Shown here: positions 54,219 through 63,138 of the stretch, one piece after another
Layout of the letters: every line of letters starts with the position of its first letter
How positions within the stretch are numbered: position 1 is the first letter of the stretch
Assembly (NCBI GenBank): GCA_024280775.1
Contig: JAJRPM010000004.1
Coordinates: 327,054-391,053, forward strand
Length of the DNA stretch: 64,000 nt
DNA from: Candidatus Zixiibacteriota bacterium
GTDB lineage: Bacteria > Zixibacteria > MSB-5A5 > GN15 > JACZUZ01
Direction: 5' to 3'
The notes under the pieces: generated by a model
What the model was told of the DNA's origin: nothing
Database searches by the model: none
The model's input: the letters and a program-made list of their open reading frames with translations, nothing else
Program-made: the position numbers and the translations under genes

Positions 54219-54848
54219 CTACGCGCCCAACCCCAGCTTCTTAACAAAATGCTGTAAACCGGCAAAGAAGAATTCCACGGCTATCATCATCAGGATTAGT
54301 CCCATCACTCTATCGAGCACATTGGAGCCGACAGGTCCCAGGAGTTTCATTATTCGGCGCGCATAAATAAGTAGGAACAACGTCACAGCCATCACACCGC
54401 AAATGACAACCAGCAACACGCCCTTATCTACAAAAGTCTCAGTCTGACTCATCAGAATCATCACAGTCGAAATAGCCCCGGGACCGGCTATCATCGGAAC
54501 ACCCAAAGGAGTGATAGCCATCTCATCTGCATCACTGGCGCCCTCGGCAGCCTGTGAGTTTGCCGGTTTTTTGCCCTTTAGCATATCATAGCCGACAATA
54601 AAGAACAGCACTCCGCCAACCAAACGCAATGCATCAACTGACACAGAAAAGAAATTAAGAATCAGGTGTCCGGCCACCGCAAAAAGACTCAACGCCGCCA
54701 GCGCGGCAAACGAAGCGCGCAACGCCATGCGTCGTCCGTCGGCTTCGCAGGCCGGAGACATCGCCAAATACACCGGCAGAGTCCCAAGAGGATTTACAAC
54801 TGTCAATAGTGACACAAAGGCCATCGCGGCAAATTTCAATTCTAACAT
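54219..54848 (-). CDS. marC: MarC/SNARE-like integral membrane protein
   Basis: ATG 54848 has GAGGAA ten bases upstream. A longer frame from 54932 would run back into the terminator. The 209-residue protein has six membrane helices and the MarC-family blocks VNPLGTLPVYLAMSP, GGVLFFIVGYDMLKGK and PLGVPMIAGPGAIST. The family is widespread but its substrate is not firmly known. It is preceded at short distance by a terminator hairpin (see 54887), which suggests regulation by attenuation. Confidence 0.9.
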   Translation of the reverse strand: MLELKFAAMAFVSLLTVVNPLGTLPVYLAMSPACEADGRRMALRASFAALAALSLFAVAGHLILNFFSVSVDALRLVGGVLFFIVGYDMLKGKKPANSQAAEGASDADEMAITPLGVPMIAGPGAISTVMILMSQTETFVDKGVLLVVICGVMAVTLFLLIYARRIMKLLGPVGSNVLDRVMGLILMMIAVEFFFAGLQHFVKKLGLGA

Positions 54849-54886
54849 TATTCTATTCCTCAATCCAAATTCCATAGACAACCACA

Positions 54887-54920
54887 ACAAAAAAAGGCCC
54901 CCCGTTTCACGGGAGGCCTT
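54887..54920 (-). terminator. Intrinsic terminator just upstream of marC
   Basis: On the minus strand, AAGGCC-TCCCGT, a short GAA loop and ACGGG-GGGCCTT form a stable stem followed by seven T. It ends about 40 bases before the marC start. It lies between the small ORF at 54955-55143 and marC, on the same strand. Confidence 0.9.
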
Positions 54921-54954
54921 CGATATATTCAATCGGATTTCTGTTACTTACATA

Positions 54955-55143
54955 CTATCCGCATTCTATTTCGATTCCACCCCGCACAGGTTCAGTAATT
55001 CGCATAAGGCTATGCCGAGACATTTGCATAGCATTATCCATCTGCCACATAGCCTGATGCACAACTTTCAAGCTACCGCGAGACGCCACTAGAGCGTCAA
55101 TTTGCGCGAAATATGCGGAATGTAAGTTTAGCTTCGAATTCAT
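54955..55143 (-). CDS. Small 62-residue protein in the leader of marC (candidate)
   Basis: An open frame of 62 codons starts at ATG 55143. AAAGG lies about 15 bases upstream, which is not ideal. The protein is Met/Gln-rich and amphipathic, with no recognisable domain. What speaks for it is its setting: a good minus-strand promoter at 55216-55243 and a strong terminator at 54887-54920 bracket it in one 320-base unit. The transcript could instead be a non-coding leader or a small RNA. Confidence 0.45.
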   Translation of the reverse strand: MNSKLNLHSAYFAQIDALVASRGSLKVVHQAMWQMDNAMQMSRHSLMRITEPVRGGIEIECG

Positions 55144-55215
55144 AGTCTTTACGCTTTACCTTTTGTCCTTCAAAAGGAATTCATGGTGAGTCCTGTTAGG
55201 TTACTCAACCGCTGG

Positions 55216-55243
55216 ATAGTATGGCTTTTGCAGTGGAAGTCAA
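55216..55243 (-). promoter_or_regulatory. Sigma-70-type promoter for the marC leader unit
   Basis: Read on the minus strand: TTGACT (55243-55238), a 16-base spacer, then TACTAT (55221-55216). The predicted start is near 55208. In the leader, CCTTTT-GAAGGAC-AAAAGG can form a small hairpin. Confidence 0.5.
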
Positions 55244-55479
55244 GCGGAATATGCATAAGAGGATTCTAGGGCCTACTTCTGGCAAACTTCCCCTTGGAAC
55301 TTCAAGAATCTTACGTATATTTGAGTGGCGCGGGATTTGCCATAATTGGTGTGCCTTTTGTCCTCGACGACGGTCTAACAAGACGAGTCTGTCAAGCCAA
55401 AAGCCCTCCGGCGCCGATACTTACCTATAGAGACCGACAACTGGCGCAACAAACCTCCTACGAGAGAAACTGTAGCAAA

Positions 55480-58230
55480 ATGAATCACTCAACATACAAT
55501 TCTAAATCCCTATTGAAGCTAATAATGATTCTGGCTTCCATCCTGATGCTGGCTCCGGCAACTCAACTTTTCTCTAAATCCAAAGAAGCCACCTCGCTCA
55601 GCGCCTGGCAGAATAAAAGTAAACTCGCTCCGAGGGCTATGCCAGTGAAGCCGTCGCAATCGCGAATCGGCTCAACCGCCAACATCGCCTACGTGGTAGT
55701 GAAATTCTCAGAGAATACACCAGTGCGTTTGCGCTCCGACGGTAATCTACGCTCGCTTTCCGAGCCGCTCGATGCGTCACTCAGTGGAGCGCTTCAAACT
55801 TACACGTCCCGCGCAAGACTAAAACGCCTGTTTGGCTCATTGCCAATCAACTCCCTCTCGCGCAGACAGGAATCACTGGAGAGCGCCGGACAAGTTCAGC
55901 TCGCCGATTTGAATAATTACTATCGCTTGTCAGTTGGTTCCGCGCAGGAAGCAGAGCGCCTGGTCAATGAATTGAATCAATATCCGCAGGTTGAAATCGC
56001 CTATGCCATGCCGCAAGTGGAGGTAGCAGGTGACATTGCCCCGCCTACTCCCGATTACATACCGACACAGGAATACTTGGACCCGGCGCCAGCGGGAATT
56101 GACGCGCACTTCGCACACACTGTCGCAGGCGGTGACGCATCAGGGGTGAAAATTATAGATATCGAATTCGCCTGGCGAACCACACATGAAGACCTCGATT
56201 CTGCGGCCAATCCGATTATTGAGTTTGGTAACACCGGCAGTGACAGGAATCACGGCACAGCAGTTATCGGTGAGCTAATCGGCGGAGACAACGGCTATGG
56301 CGTAACGGGCATCGCCCCCGGGGCTAGTATCGGAATGATCTCTGTGAGTCAAGTATCAGTCGCCGATGCTTTCCTGATGGCCGGAGAGAATCTTGGCGTG
56401 GGTGATGTCATGTTGATTGAATTACACACTCCGGGGCCACGATTCAATTTCTCAGCGCCCAATGGACAGCAGGGCTTTGTTTGCATGGAATATTTCCAAG
56501 CCGAGTTTGACGCAATCCAATATCTCTGGGCCAAAGGGATTATAGTAGTCGAAGCCGCCGGAAATGGCTCCGAGAATTTTGATGATCCAATTTATGAAAA
56601 CCGTTTTGACACTACAGTCCGTAACTCCCATGCGATAATAGTCGGCGCCGGAGCGCCGCCCAATGGCGCCTGGGGGGCTGACCGTTCACGTCTGGGGTTC
56701 AGTAACTATGGCGAAAGAGTCAACCTGCAAGGCTACGGACGAGACGTTGTCACTACCGGTTACGGTGATCTTTTCGCGCCCAACGGTGACGAAAACCAAC
56801 GCTACACCGCCACATTCTCCGGCACCTCCTCTGCCTCGCCGATTGTCACCGGTGCAGTGGCGTCTCTGCAAGGGGTCTATCGCACCGCAAATGGTGTCTC
56901 GCTGACAGCTGATATCGCGCGTGATATTCTGGTTGCCAGCGGCTCAGCTCAAACTGGCGCCAATGAACACATTGGCCCGCGTCCAAATCTAGCCGGAGCA
57001 ATCGCTATCTTGAACGCCCCTCCGTCACTATACACTAACCCCATTTTCCTGGATACTACCCTTCAGTTAGGAACTTCTGCAGTTAAGTCAGTTTGGTTGT
57101 TGAATCGTTCAGCGACTCAAGCGATAGATTATGCTGTCACCGGCAATGATTCATTGGCGCGAGCGCTTATTCCAGATTGGTTACAGGCGTCTCCGATTTC
57201 AGGTACGATTCCGGCGGCTGACTCGATTGAATTAACTGTGACTATTGACGCAAGTGTGCTGGTCGATAGAGTCGCCACTTACAAGGGAGCAATTGATATC
57301 AGCTGGGGAGTCTCAGGCGGAGCGCTTGATTCATTCTTGCAAGTCCCAACATTCTTGCAGGTGCCGTGTGAAGACACCAGCTATGTTGCGACTCCCTCCG
57401 ATAGCGTCGGGGGACCGGTGTTTTCATGGGAAGGGATTGTTGGCTCAGGACAGTTGATTCCGCATTCTCTGTATGGCAATAGTTCCAGCGCTCCTTTGGA
57501 TGACGGAACAGCCGGGCCGCTGACTATACCTTTTGATTTCCCATTTTTTGATACGACCTACAACCAAGTATGGGTTAGTGTCAATGGCGGGATTTCCTTC
57601 ACTGATTCCTCAGTCAGCTCCAATGGATTTTTCGGCGCATTCTCAATTCCCGGGGCGCCTTTCGCCAGCTTTGCACCGGTGTTTTGGAATGACCTGACAA
57701 TCGACCCCGCAGGCGGCGGACATGGTGATGTGTATTTCTCACCGTTATCCAATTTCCGCTATGCCATCACTTGGAACCAAATAGGCAATTTCAATTCTGC
57801 ATCTGATACCTTGGTGACCTTCCAGATAATTCTGAACAAGAATGGCGATGTTATCATGCAGTATCAGGACGTAGGAACAACCAATCTCGCCACCACCGCG
57901 CTAATTGGATTACAGGATTTCGATTGCTCCTATGAGTCGTTTTATGATGTAACTGTTCCGGCGTCGTTGGAAGTTGCCAGCGGTAGCGCAGTGAGGTTCG
58001 AGTATACCGGAGTGGTTCTGGAGATGGCCGGTGATGTCGACCGCTCAGGTAGCATAAATATCGCTGATGTTACATTTATGATTGCTACTATTTTCAATGG
58101 CGGGCCATTTCCTGATCCGCCCGGCTCAGGGGATGTGAATTGCTCCGGTAGTTTCAATATCGCCGATGTTACTTTTCTGATTGACCGTATTTTCAATGCC
58201 GGCCCGGCTCCCTGCTCATATCAGCTTTAA
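55480..58230 (+). CDS. Secreted subtilisin-like serine protease (S8) with dockerin-like C-terminus
   Basis: ATG 55480 is chosen because the signal peptide (LLKLIMILASILMLAPATQL) follows it; the frame is open from 55294. The 916-residue protein has a propeptide, then the S8 domain with D227 (KIIDIEF), H258 (RNHGTAVIG), the oxyanion Asn in VEAAGNGS and S450 in SGTSSASP. A beta-rich region and a domain with VNGGISFTDSS follow. The last 70 residues are two dockerin-like repeats (DVDRSGSINIADVTFMIATI, DVNCSGSFNIADVTFLIDRI), as in the proteins at 16842 and 19438. It should act outside the cell. Confidence 0.9.
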   Translation: MNHSTYNSKSLLKLIMILASILMLAPATQLFSKSKEATSLSAWQNKSKLAPRAMPVKPSQSRIGSTANIAYVVVKFSENTPVRLRSDGNLRSLSEPLDASLSGALQTYTSRARLKRLFGSLPINSLSRRQESLESAGQVQLADLNNYYRLSVGSAQEAERLVNELNQYPQVEIAYAMPQVEVAGDIAPPTPDYIPTQEYLDPAPAGIDAHFAHTVAGGDASGVKIIDIEFAWRTTHEDLDSAANPIIEFGNTGSDRNHGTAVIGELIGGDNGYGVTGIAPGASIGMISVSQVSVADAFLMAGENLGVGDVMLIELHTPGPRFNFSAPNGQQGFVCMEYFQAEFDAIQYLWAKGIIVVEAAGNGSENFDDPIYENRFDTTVRNSHAIIVGAGAPPNGAWGADRSRLGFSNYGERVNLQGYGRDVVTTGYGDLFAPNGDENQRYTATFSGTSSASPIVTGAVASLQGVYRTANGVSLTADIARDILVASGSAQTGANEHIGPRPNLAGAIAILNAPPSLYTNPIFLDTTLQLGTSAVKSVWLLNRSATQAIDYAVTGNDSLARALIPDWLQASPISGTIPAADSIELTVTIDASVLVDRVATYKGAIDISWGVSGGALDSFLQVPTFLQVPCEDTSYVATPSDSVGGPVFSWEGIVGSGQLIPHSLYGNSSSAPLDDGTAGPLTIPFDFPFFDTTYNQVWVSVNGGISFTDSSVSSNGFFGAFSIPGAPFASFAPVFWNDLTIDPAGGGHGDVYFSPLSNFRYAITWNQIGNFNSASDTLVTFQIILNKNGDVIMQYQDVGTTNLATTALIGLQDFDCSYESFYDVTVPASLEVASGSAVRFEYTGVVLEMAGDVDRSGSINIADVTFMIATIFNGGPFPDPPGSGDVNCSGSFNIADVTFLIDRIFNAGPAPCSYQL

Positions 58231-58310
58231 CACCATACCTCCCAAAACAATATCCTCTCGCATTTCTCCCCGGAACTTGACGCGCGACATTTTGCGCCCA
58301 TATTGGCGGT

Positions 58311-58856
58311 ATGAAACTGATGCTAATAGTCGGAGCGCTTTCGCTTGTCTTTGGATTAGCCCTGGGGGCGTTCTTGCGCTGGCGCGGTGTGCGAGGCGGA
58401 ACTGTCTCAATGGTACTAGCGCTGGTCACTTTGTTAGCCGGAGGCCTGTTGTTGCCATATTCAGCGCCGGAGATAAACGCCGAAATCGAAAGCAGAGCCT
58501 GGCCTCATACTGAGGGAGTCATCAGTGACACAACCCGCGTTGGCCAACGCGCGATTCTGCCTTTGATAACATATAGCTATCAGGTCGACGGCGTCACCTA
58601 TACCGACTCAACTGATCTCTCAGTTCCAGGTTTCGGAAGCAAACGCTATCGCGGCCAAACCGCCAGCAAAATCCTGGCAGCCTACCCTCCCGGGAAAACC
58701 GTAAAAGTGCGCTACAATCCCGACAACCCCAAAGAATCCGCCCTACGCCCCGGCCTACGCTGGGCCCCCCTAATGCGCCTAACACTAGGCGCAATGCTAC
58801 TGATGACTTTCGGCGCAATCACCCCAATCGCCCGCTGGAAAAAGCCGCAGTCCTAA
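58311..58856 (+). CDS. DUF3592 membrane protein
   Basis: The 181-residue protein has two N-terminal membrane helices. A DUF3592 beta-rich domain follows at about residues 60-145 (WPHTEGVISDTT, LITYSYQVDGVTYTDST, GKTVKVRYNPDNPKES), then a final helix. The family is of unknown function. The gene lies 80 bases after the subtilase with no strong terminator between, so it may be co-transcribed. Confidence 0.85.
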   Translation: MKLMLIVGALSLVFGLALGAFLRWRGVRGGTVSMVLALVTLLAGGLLLPYSAPEINAEIESRAWPHTEGVISDTTRVGQRAILPLITYSYQVDGVTYTDSTDLSVPGFGSKRYRGQTASKILAAYPPGKTVKVRYNPDNPKESALRPGLRWAPLMRLTLGAMLLMTFGAITPIARWKKPQS

Positions 58857-58868
58857 CATCTCAAGTAG

Positions 58869-58895
58869 GTCAAGTCCCCTTCTTAGGGACTTGAC
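58869..58895 (+). terminator. Perfect hairpin after the DUF3592 gene
   Basis: GTCAAGTCCC and GGGACTTGAC form a 10-bp stem around CTTCTTA, 12 bases past the stop codon. No T tract follows, so termination efficiency is uncertain. Confidence 0.5.
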
Positions 58896-59013
58896 AATAT
58901 GCGGTTGCTTTTCCCTAGCATATACAGCTATATTGACGCAAGGCGCACAAGAACAATCAATCATGTTGACGCCTACCTTAGCTTATGGACAATAGCAAAT
59001 GAGGAACACTGCG

Positions 59014-60933
59014 ATGTCATCAAATTACATTTCTTTCAGGAAATCAGGATTGTTTTTCGCAACTGGCCTCCTTCTCTTGCTATCTAGTTGCCCTGAATCT
59101 CAGACTGTCGGCCCCATTCTTGGTCCACCAGCGCCGGCAGGATGGAAATGGCAACACCCAATGCCTACCGCTCAAAACCTGACGGCAGTAAGTTTTGTAA
59201 ACAAAGATGTTGCCGTAGCTGTAGGTGGCTATGGACACGTCTTTCGTTCAATTGATGGCGGAGGCAACTGGGCCATACAAGAAACAGGTCTAAATGATAA
59301 CTTCATGGATGTGTGTTTCACTAACGCGAGCGTCGGAACAGCCGTCGGCGCCAATGGGGCTATAGTTCGTACAATTGACGGGGGCGAAACTTGGTCTATT
59401 CAAAAGAATAACATGAATGTAGATCTACATGCTGTCTATTTCATTAACGAAAAAGTAGGAACGGTTGTAGGTGAAAATGGCATTATTCTGCGGACGACCG
59501 ATGGGGGTATTTCCTGGCTCCCCCAACAAAGCGCATCTTCCGCAGTTCTAACAGACATACATTTTTGGAACTTTGATATCGGTACAGCAGTTGGTACTCG
59601 AGGCGAAATACTCAGGACAATTGATGGCGGTCGCCACTGGACGAAACAAAGCAGTGGTACAAATATTGACCTCTTAGGTGTATTCCTTACCGATTCCATA
59701 ACCGCCATAGCTGTAGGCGGACGCCCTGCGCAAGATGAAAACGTAGTACTAAGAACGACAGACGGAGGTGAGACTTGGGTCAGCCTACACAGCGGTACAA
59801 CAGGGATGCTTGCCGGTGTTGAGTTCGGCGATACAAATAACGGTGTAATAATTGGAAATTACGGACGAATTCTCATAACCAACGATGGTGGCCAAAAATG
59901 GGGTCTTACAAACACTTTCGGGGGGCAACCACTCAAGGGTGTCAGTTTCTATGACGCAGACCATGGCATGATTGTAGACGGATTGGGCCAGATTCACACA
60001 ACTTCAATTGGTGGACTTGCTTGGAACAGCCCAAACGATCGAATATTAGATAGCCTCTACGACATCGATTTAGTAGATGCGAACATCGGTATAGCTGTCG
60101 GACGAAACGGCACAATTCTGGGAACAACGGATGGTGGCGCCACATGGACAAGTCGAGTCAGTGGAGTCAAAGATCATCTCCTGGGAGTGAGCTTTGCGGA
60201 CGCTAACAACGGACTTGTAGTCGGAAGCAAATCGCTGGTAAAACCAGGCTTTCCCATTCGAAAACTTACAGTCGGGATGATCATGAAAACTGCCGATGGC
60301 GGAAACACCTGGACACCCATAACAATTGATACCGTGCATGTTCTCAACTCAGTATGCTTCATAGATGTAAATACCGCTACTGCCGTTGGAAATGGAGGTC
60401 TCATACTGCGCTCCAACGACGGAGGTCTTAGTTGGACGAAACAAAACAGCGGCACAACCGAACCTCTCGGTGGAGTCTCTTTCACAGATGCAAATACAGG
60501 GACAGCAGTCGGAGGGTTCCGTCAAGGCGCAATCTTGCGTACAACAGACGGTGGCTCCACCTGGACACCTCAACTTGACAGCACATCGGACCTGCCAAAT
60601 AGCGTAAGCTTCGTAGATGCAAGTATCGGGACGGCTGTCGGATGGCAGGGATTGATCTTGAGGACAACAGATGGCGGATCTAGTTGGACCAGGCAGAGCA
60701 GTGGAACAAGAATATGGCTAAAGGATGTCAGCTTTTCCGACGCGAGTAATGGCTCTATAGTCGGAGAATTTGGGACTATTCTCCGCACGACAGATGGAGG
60801 GACTACCTGGATGATGCAGGAAAGTAACATTTTTCAACCGCTTTTCGGTGTGGATTTTGTCAATAACAGGATTGGAACGGTAGTAGGCGGGCTAGGCTCT
60901 ATCCTGCGAACTTCTAACGGCGGCGGGATGTAA
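59014..60933 (+). CDS. Lipoprotein with YCF48/HCF136-like repeat propeller
   Basis: ATG 59014 has GAGGA eight bases upstream; a frame start five codons earlier does not. A lipoprotein signal ends in LSSC with Cys26. The remaining roughly 610 residues are about 14 repeats of 42-45 residues, each with a G-x-A-V-G-x-x-G segment and an R-T-x-D-G-G-x-T-W motif. Such propellers are structural or assembly factors in other systems (HCF136) and are common in secreted proteins of this kind of bacterium. There is no dockerin-like end here, unlike the other propellers in the window. Confidence 0.85.
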   Translation: MSSNYISFRKSGLFFATGLLLLLSSCPESQTVGPILGPPAPAGWKWQHPMPTAQNLTAVSFVNKDVAVAVGGYGHVFRSIDGGGNWAIQETGLNDNFMDVCFTNASVGTAVGANGAIVRTIDGGETWSIQKNNMNVDLHAVYFINEKVGTVVGENGIILRTTDGGISWLPQQSASSAVLTDIHFWNFDIGTAVGTRGEILRTIDGGRHWTKQSSGTNIDLLGVFLTDSITAIAVGGRPAQDENVVLRTTDGGETWVSLHSGTTGMLAGVEFGDTNNGVIIGNYGRILITNDGGQKWGLTNTFGGQPLKGVSFYDADHGMIVDGLGQIHTTSIGGLAWNSPNDRILDSLYDIDLVDANIGIAVGRNGTILGTTDGGATWTSRVSGVKDHLLGVSFADANNGLVVGSKSLVKPGFPIRKLTVGMIMKTADGGNTWTPITIDTVHVLNSVCFIDVNTATAVGNGGLILRSNDGGLSWTKQNSGTTEPLGGVSFTDANTGTAVGGFRQGAILRTTDGGSTWTPQLDSTSDLPNSVSFVDASIGTAVGWQGLILRTTDGGSSWTRQSSGTRIWLKDVSFSDASNGSIVGEFGTILRTTDGGTTWMMQESNIFQPLFGVDFVNNRIGTVVGGLGSILRTSNGGGM

Positions 60934-61197
60934 CTCTTGAGCGTCACCCCATGCCGCGCGCAATAGAAAGCGTTCCACCTTCCCTTACAAGCTTTAAGTA
61001 TTTCTCCGCTACAGAATCACTACAAATACTCCCTTTAATGCGATACAACCCATTGACAGTGGGACGATGTATCAGTGACACTCTAAACCGGAGCAAACCA
61101 ACAAAAAAACTACAACATCGCCATCGCGCATACCCCAATATTCCGAACGAACCCATTTGGGGGCTGACAGTTTGATGTTTTCTCGGCCAAGAAGGAA

Positions 61198-61286
61198 TGT
61201 CATGCTGAGCGTAGCGAAGTATCTTGCCCGGTATATAGGCGGCACAAAAACCCGAGAGTAGATTCTTCGCTGTGCGCAGAATGACA
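61198..61286. repeat. MITE-like inverted-repeat element (TGTCATGC type)
   Basis: The element begins TGTCATGCTGAGCGTAGCGA and ends with the inverted counterpart (TTCGCTGTGCGCAGAATGACA in part: TTCGC, then AGAATGACA). The 89-base unit has no coding sequence. Elements of the TGTCAT-CTGAGCG type occur in many bacterial genomes. Confidence 0.7.
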
Positions 61287-61290
61287 GATT

Positions 61291-61314
61291 GAAAAAGGCA
61301 CAGCGCGCTGTGCC
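61291..61314 (-). terminator. Intrinsic terminator of the second nuo locus
   Basis: The 18-base perfect palindrome GGCACAGCGCGCTGTGCC (61297-61314) is followed on the minus strand by five T. It lies 54 bases after the stop of the second nuoN. Confidence 0.75.
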
Positions 61315-61367
61315 TCTACTATGCGAATGGGGCTTGAAAGACTTGAAAGATCGGGACTGCTCTTCCT

Positions 61368-62813
61368 CTAGAGGAATGACGCGAAGGCTTGGCGGGATAG
61401 GTCTATCCAGCTTGAAGGGAAGAGTCCCAGGCCCAGGGCGCCGACGGCGGTGATTATCAGGGCCAGCGCTAAGTAGGGGTTCATTGCTACTTGCTGGAAG
61501 GGGTGGTCGGCTTTGGTGAAGAAGCAGGCGACCACTACGCGCAGGTAATAATAGACTGAGACGAAACTTGTCATCACGCCGATTATCGCCAGCCAAATGA
61601 AGCCTCCCTCCACTGCGCCGGAGAAAATGTACAGCTTGCCGAAGAATCCGGCGGTCGGCGGGAATCCAGCCAATGAGAACATGAAGATTGCCAGCAAGGT
61701 TGCCAAAAACGGATGGCGTGAGGCCATGCCGGTTAGTTCTGAGAAACGTGAATCTGTTCCATCACGAGTATCGAGAATAGTCAGGATTGCAAAAGCGCCT
61801 AGATTGAAGAAAGTGTAGCCCAGCAAGTAATACAATCCAGAGGCCACAGCGCCTTCTCCGCCTACAGTCAGCGCCACGAGGATGTATCCGGCGTGGGCGA
61901 TTGATGAATAGGCCAACATGCGTTTGATATTGTCCTGGAAAAGCGCCAGGATATTACCGACTGCCATAGTCAGTACTGCTAGAATCCATAGTACCGATTG
62001 GATCTCATCCATGCTGTCAAATCCGAAATCAAGAATGCGCATCAACGCCGCAAAACCGGCGGCCTTTGGTCCAACAGAGAAGAACGCAGTCACGGGAGTC
62101 GGCGCTCCCTGATAGACATCTGGCGCCCACATGTGGAACGGCACAGCGCCGACTTTGAAGCCAAAGCCGATTAGAATCAATGCAACTCCGGCGTAGAGTA
62201 GCAGTGGCGCTTGTTGGGCCATGCTGTGGTAGTTTGCGGCAATCAGACGTAAGTCGGTTGTCGCTCCCGCTCCGTAGACCAAGGCTATGCCATAGAGCAG
62301 GAATCCCGATGCAAAAGCGCCTATGATAAAATACTTGATACCGGCTTCATTGGATTTTGGATTGAAGCGATGGAATCCCGCCAGGACATAGAGCGGAATT
62401 GACATTATCTCCAGGCCAATGAAGATGATTATCAAATCATAACTGGAGGCCATGACCATCATACCGAGGATGGAAAACAAAACCAGGGCATAATACTCAG
62501 GCTTGTCGATTTTCTTGGCGCGCAAATAAGTCTGCGCGATTAGGAGCGAGATAATCCCCGCCAGCAGGAAGATGATATTATACAGTGAAGAGAAACCATC
62601 CTTGGTTACCATACCGAAAAAGCCGGTTTCGAGAGTCCCCCATTGCTGGACGGTAAACGCCAGCGCGGCGATTAGTCCGAAGAGCCCCAGTCCGAAACCG
62701 AAATCCTTGCCGCGTTTGGTAACACCTAGCAATAGAATGGCAAAGCCACAAATCGCCAGCGAAATTTCCGGCAATAGCAGGGTGAAATCAATATTTGCGC
62801 CACTGAGATTCAT
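61368..62813 (-). CDS. nuoN: NADH-quinone oxidoreductase subunit N (second copy)
   Basis: The 481-residue protein has IFIGLEIMSIPLYVLAGF, FKVGAVPFHMWAPDVYQGAP, DNIKRMLAYSSIAHAGYI and SLAGFPPTAGFFGKLYIF, the NuoN core. It clearly differs in sequence from the first nuoN and so is not a recent duplicate. It ends the second nuo locus, with a glutaredoxin-like gene between it and nuoM. Confidence 0.95.
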   Translation of the reverse strand: MNLSGANIDFTLLLPEISLAICGFAILLLGVTKRGKDFGFGLGLFGLIAALAFTVQQWGTLETGFFGMVTKDGFSSLYNIIFLLAGIISLLIAQTYLRAKKIDKPEYYALVLFSILGMMVMASSYDLIIIFIGLEIMSIPLYVLAGFHRFNPKSNEAGIKYFIIGAFASGFLLYGIALVYGAGATTDLRLIAANYHSMAQQAPLLLYAGVALILIGFGFKVGAVPFHMWAPDVYQGAPTPVTAFFSVGPKAAGFAALMRILDFGFDSMDEIQSVLWILAVLTMAVGNILALFQDNIKRMLAYSSIAHAGYILVALTVGGEGAVASGLYYLLGYTFFNLGAFAILTILDTRDGTDSRFSELTGMASRHPFLATLLAIFMFSLAGFPPTAGFFGKLYIFSGAVEGGFIWLAIIGVMTSFVSVYYYLRVVVACFFTKADHPFQQVAMNPYLALALIITAVGALGLGLFPSSWIDLSRQAFASFL

Positions 62814-62904
62814 GCTTCTTCTACTTTCACTATTACTTCATATACATTCGCGTAAACTTAAGATATTCTAGTGATGACACACGGTCATCGGGTTACTAGA
62901 ATCC

Positions 62905-63129
62905 TCACGAACCGCCGAAGCCCAGCTTCACTTCTCCGTTCTCGACAATCACCGGAACAACTTTTGAGCCTTTAGCCAGCTCTGCAGCTTTCGCGGCGGC
63001 TGTGTCATCGGACTTTACGTCAAATTCGGTGAAGGAGATTCCTTCATTATTGTAATGCTGCTTTGCCGCGGCGCAATAGGGGCATCCGGGCTTGGTGTAG
63101 ATTGTTACATCAGTTGTGACATCTGACAT
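62905..63129 (-). CDS. Glutaredoxin-like protein
   Basis: The 74-residue protein has the active-site CPYC in YTKPGCPYCAAAKQHY and the cis-Pro region KVVPVIVENGEVKLGFGG of the glutaredoxin/NrdH fold. It is short for the family but complete. It lies between nuoM and nuoN of the second locus, nine bases from nuoM, so it is very likely co-transcribed with complex I genes. A thiol-redox role there is unexplained. Confidence 0.88.
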   Translation of the reverse strand: MSDVTTDVTIYTKPGCPYCAAAKQHYNNEGISFTEFDVKSDDTAAAKAAELAKGSKVVPVIVENGEVKLGFGGS

Positions 63130-63138
63130 CGCGACCTC

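Larger units (their letters stand above)
60934..61367. other. Intergenic region with an inverted repeat and a terminator
   Basis: The 434 bases hold no convincing gene. A MITE-like element occupies 61198-61286, and a palindromic terminator follows at 61291-61314. The part before 61198 shows no structure. Confidence 0.4.

Noticed and set aside
61072-61596. A 174-codon minus-strand frame overlapping the end of the second nuoN
   Set aside because: It spans the MITE-like repeat and the terminator and is out of frame with nuoN.
62905-63129. A selenocysteine codon at the end of the glutaredoxin-like gene
   Set aside because: The terminal TGA is followed by two codons and a second stop, the active site already has CPYC, and no structure suggests recoding.
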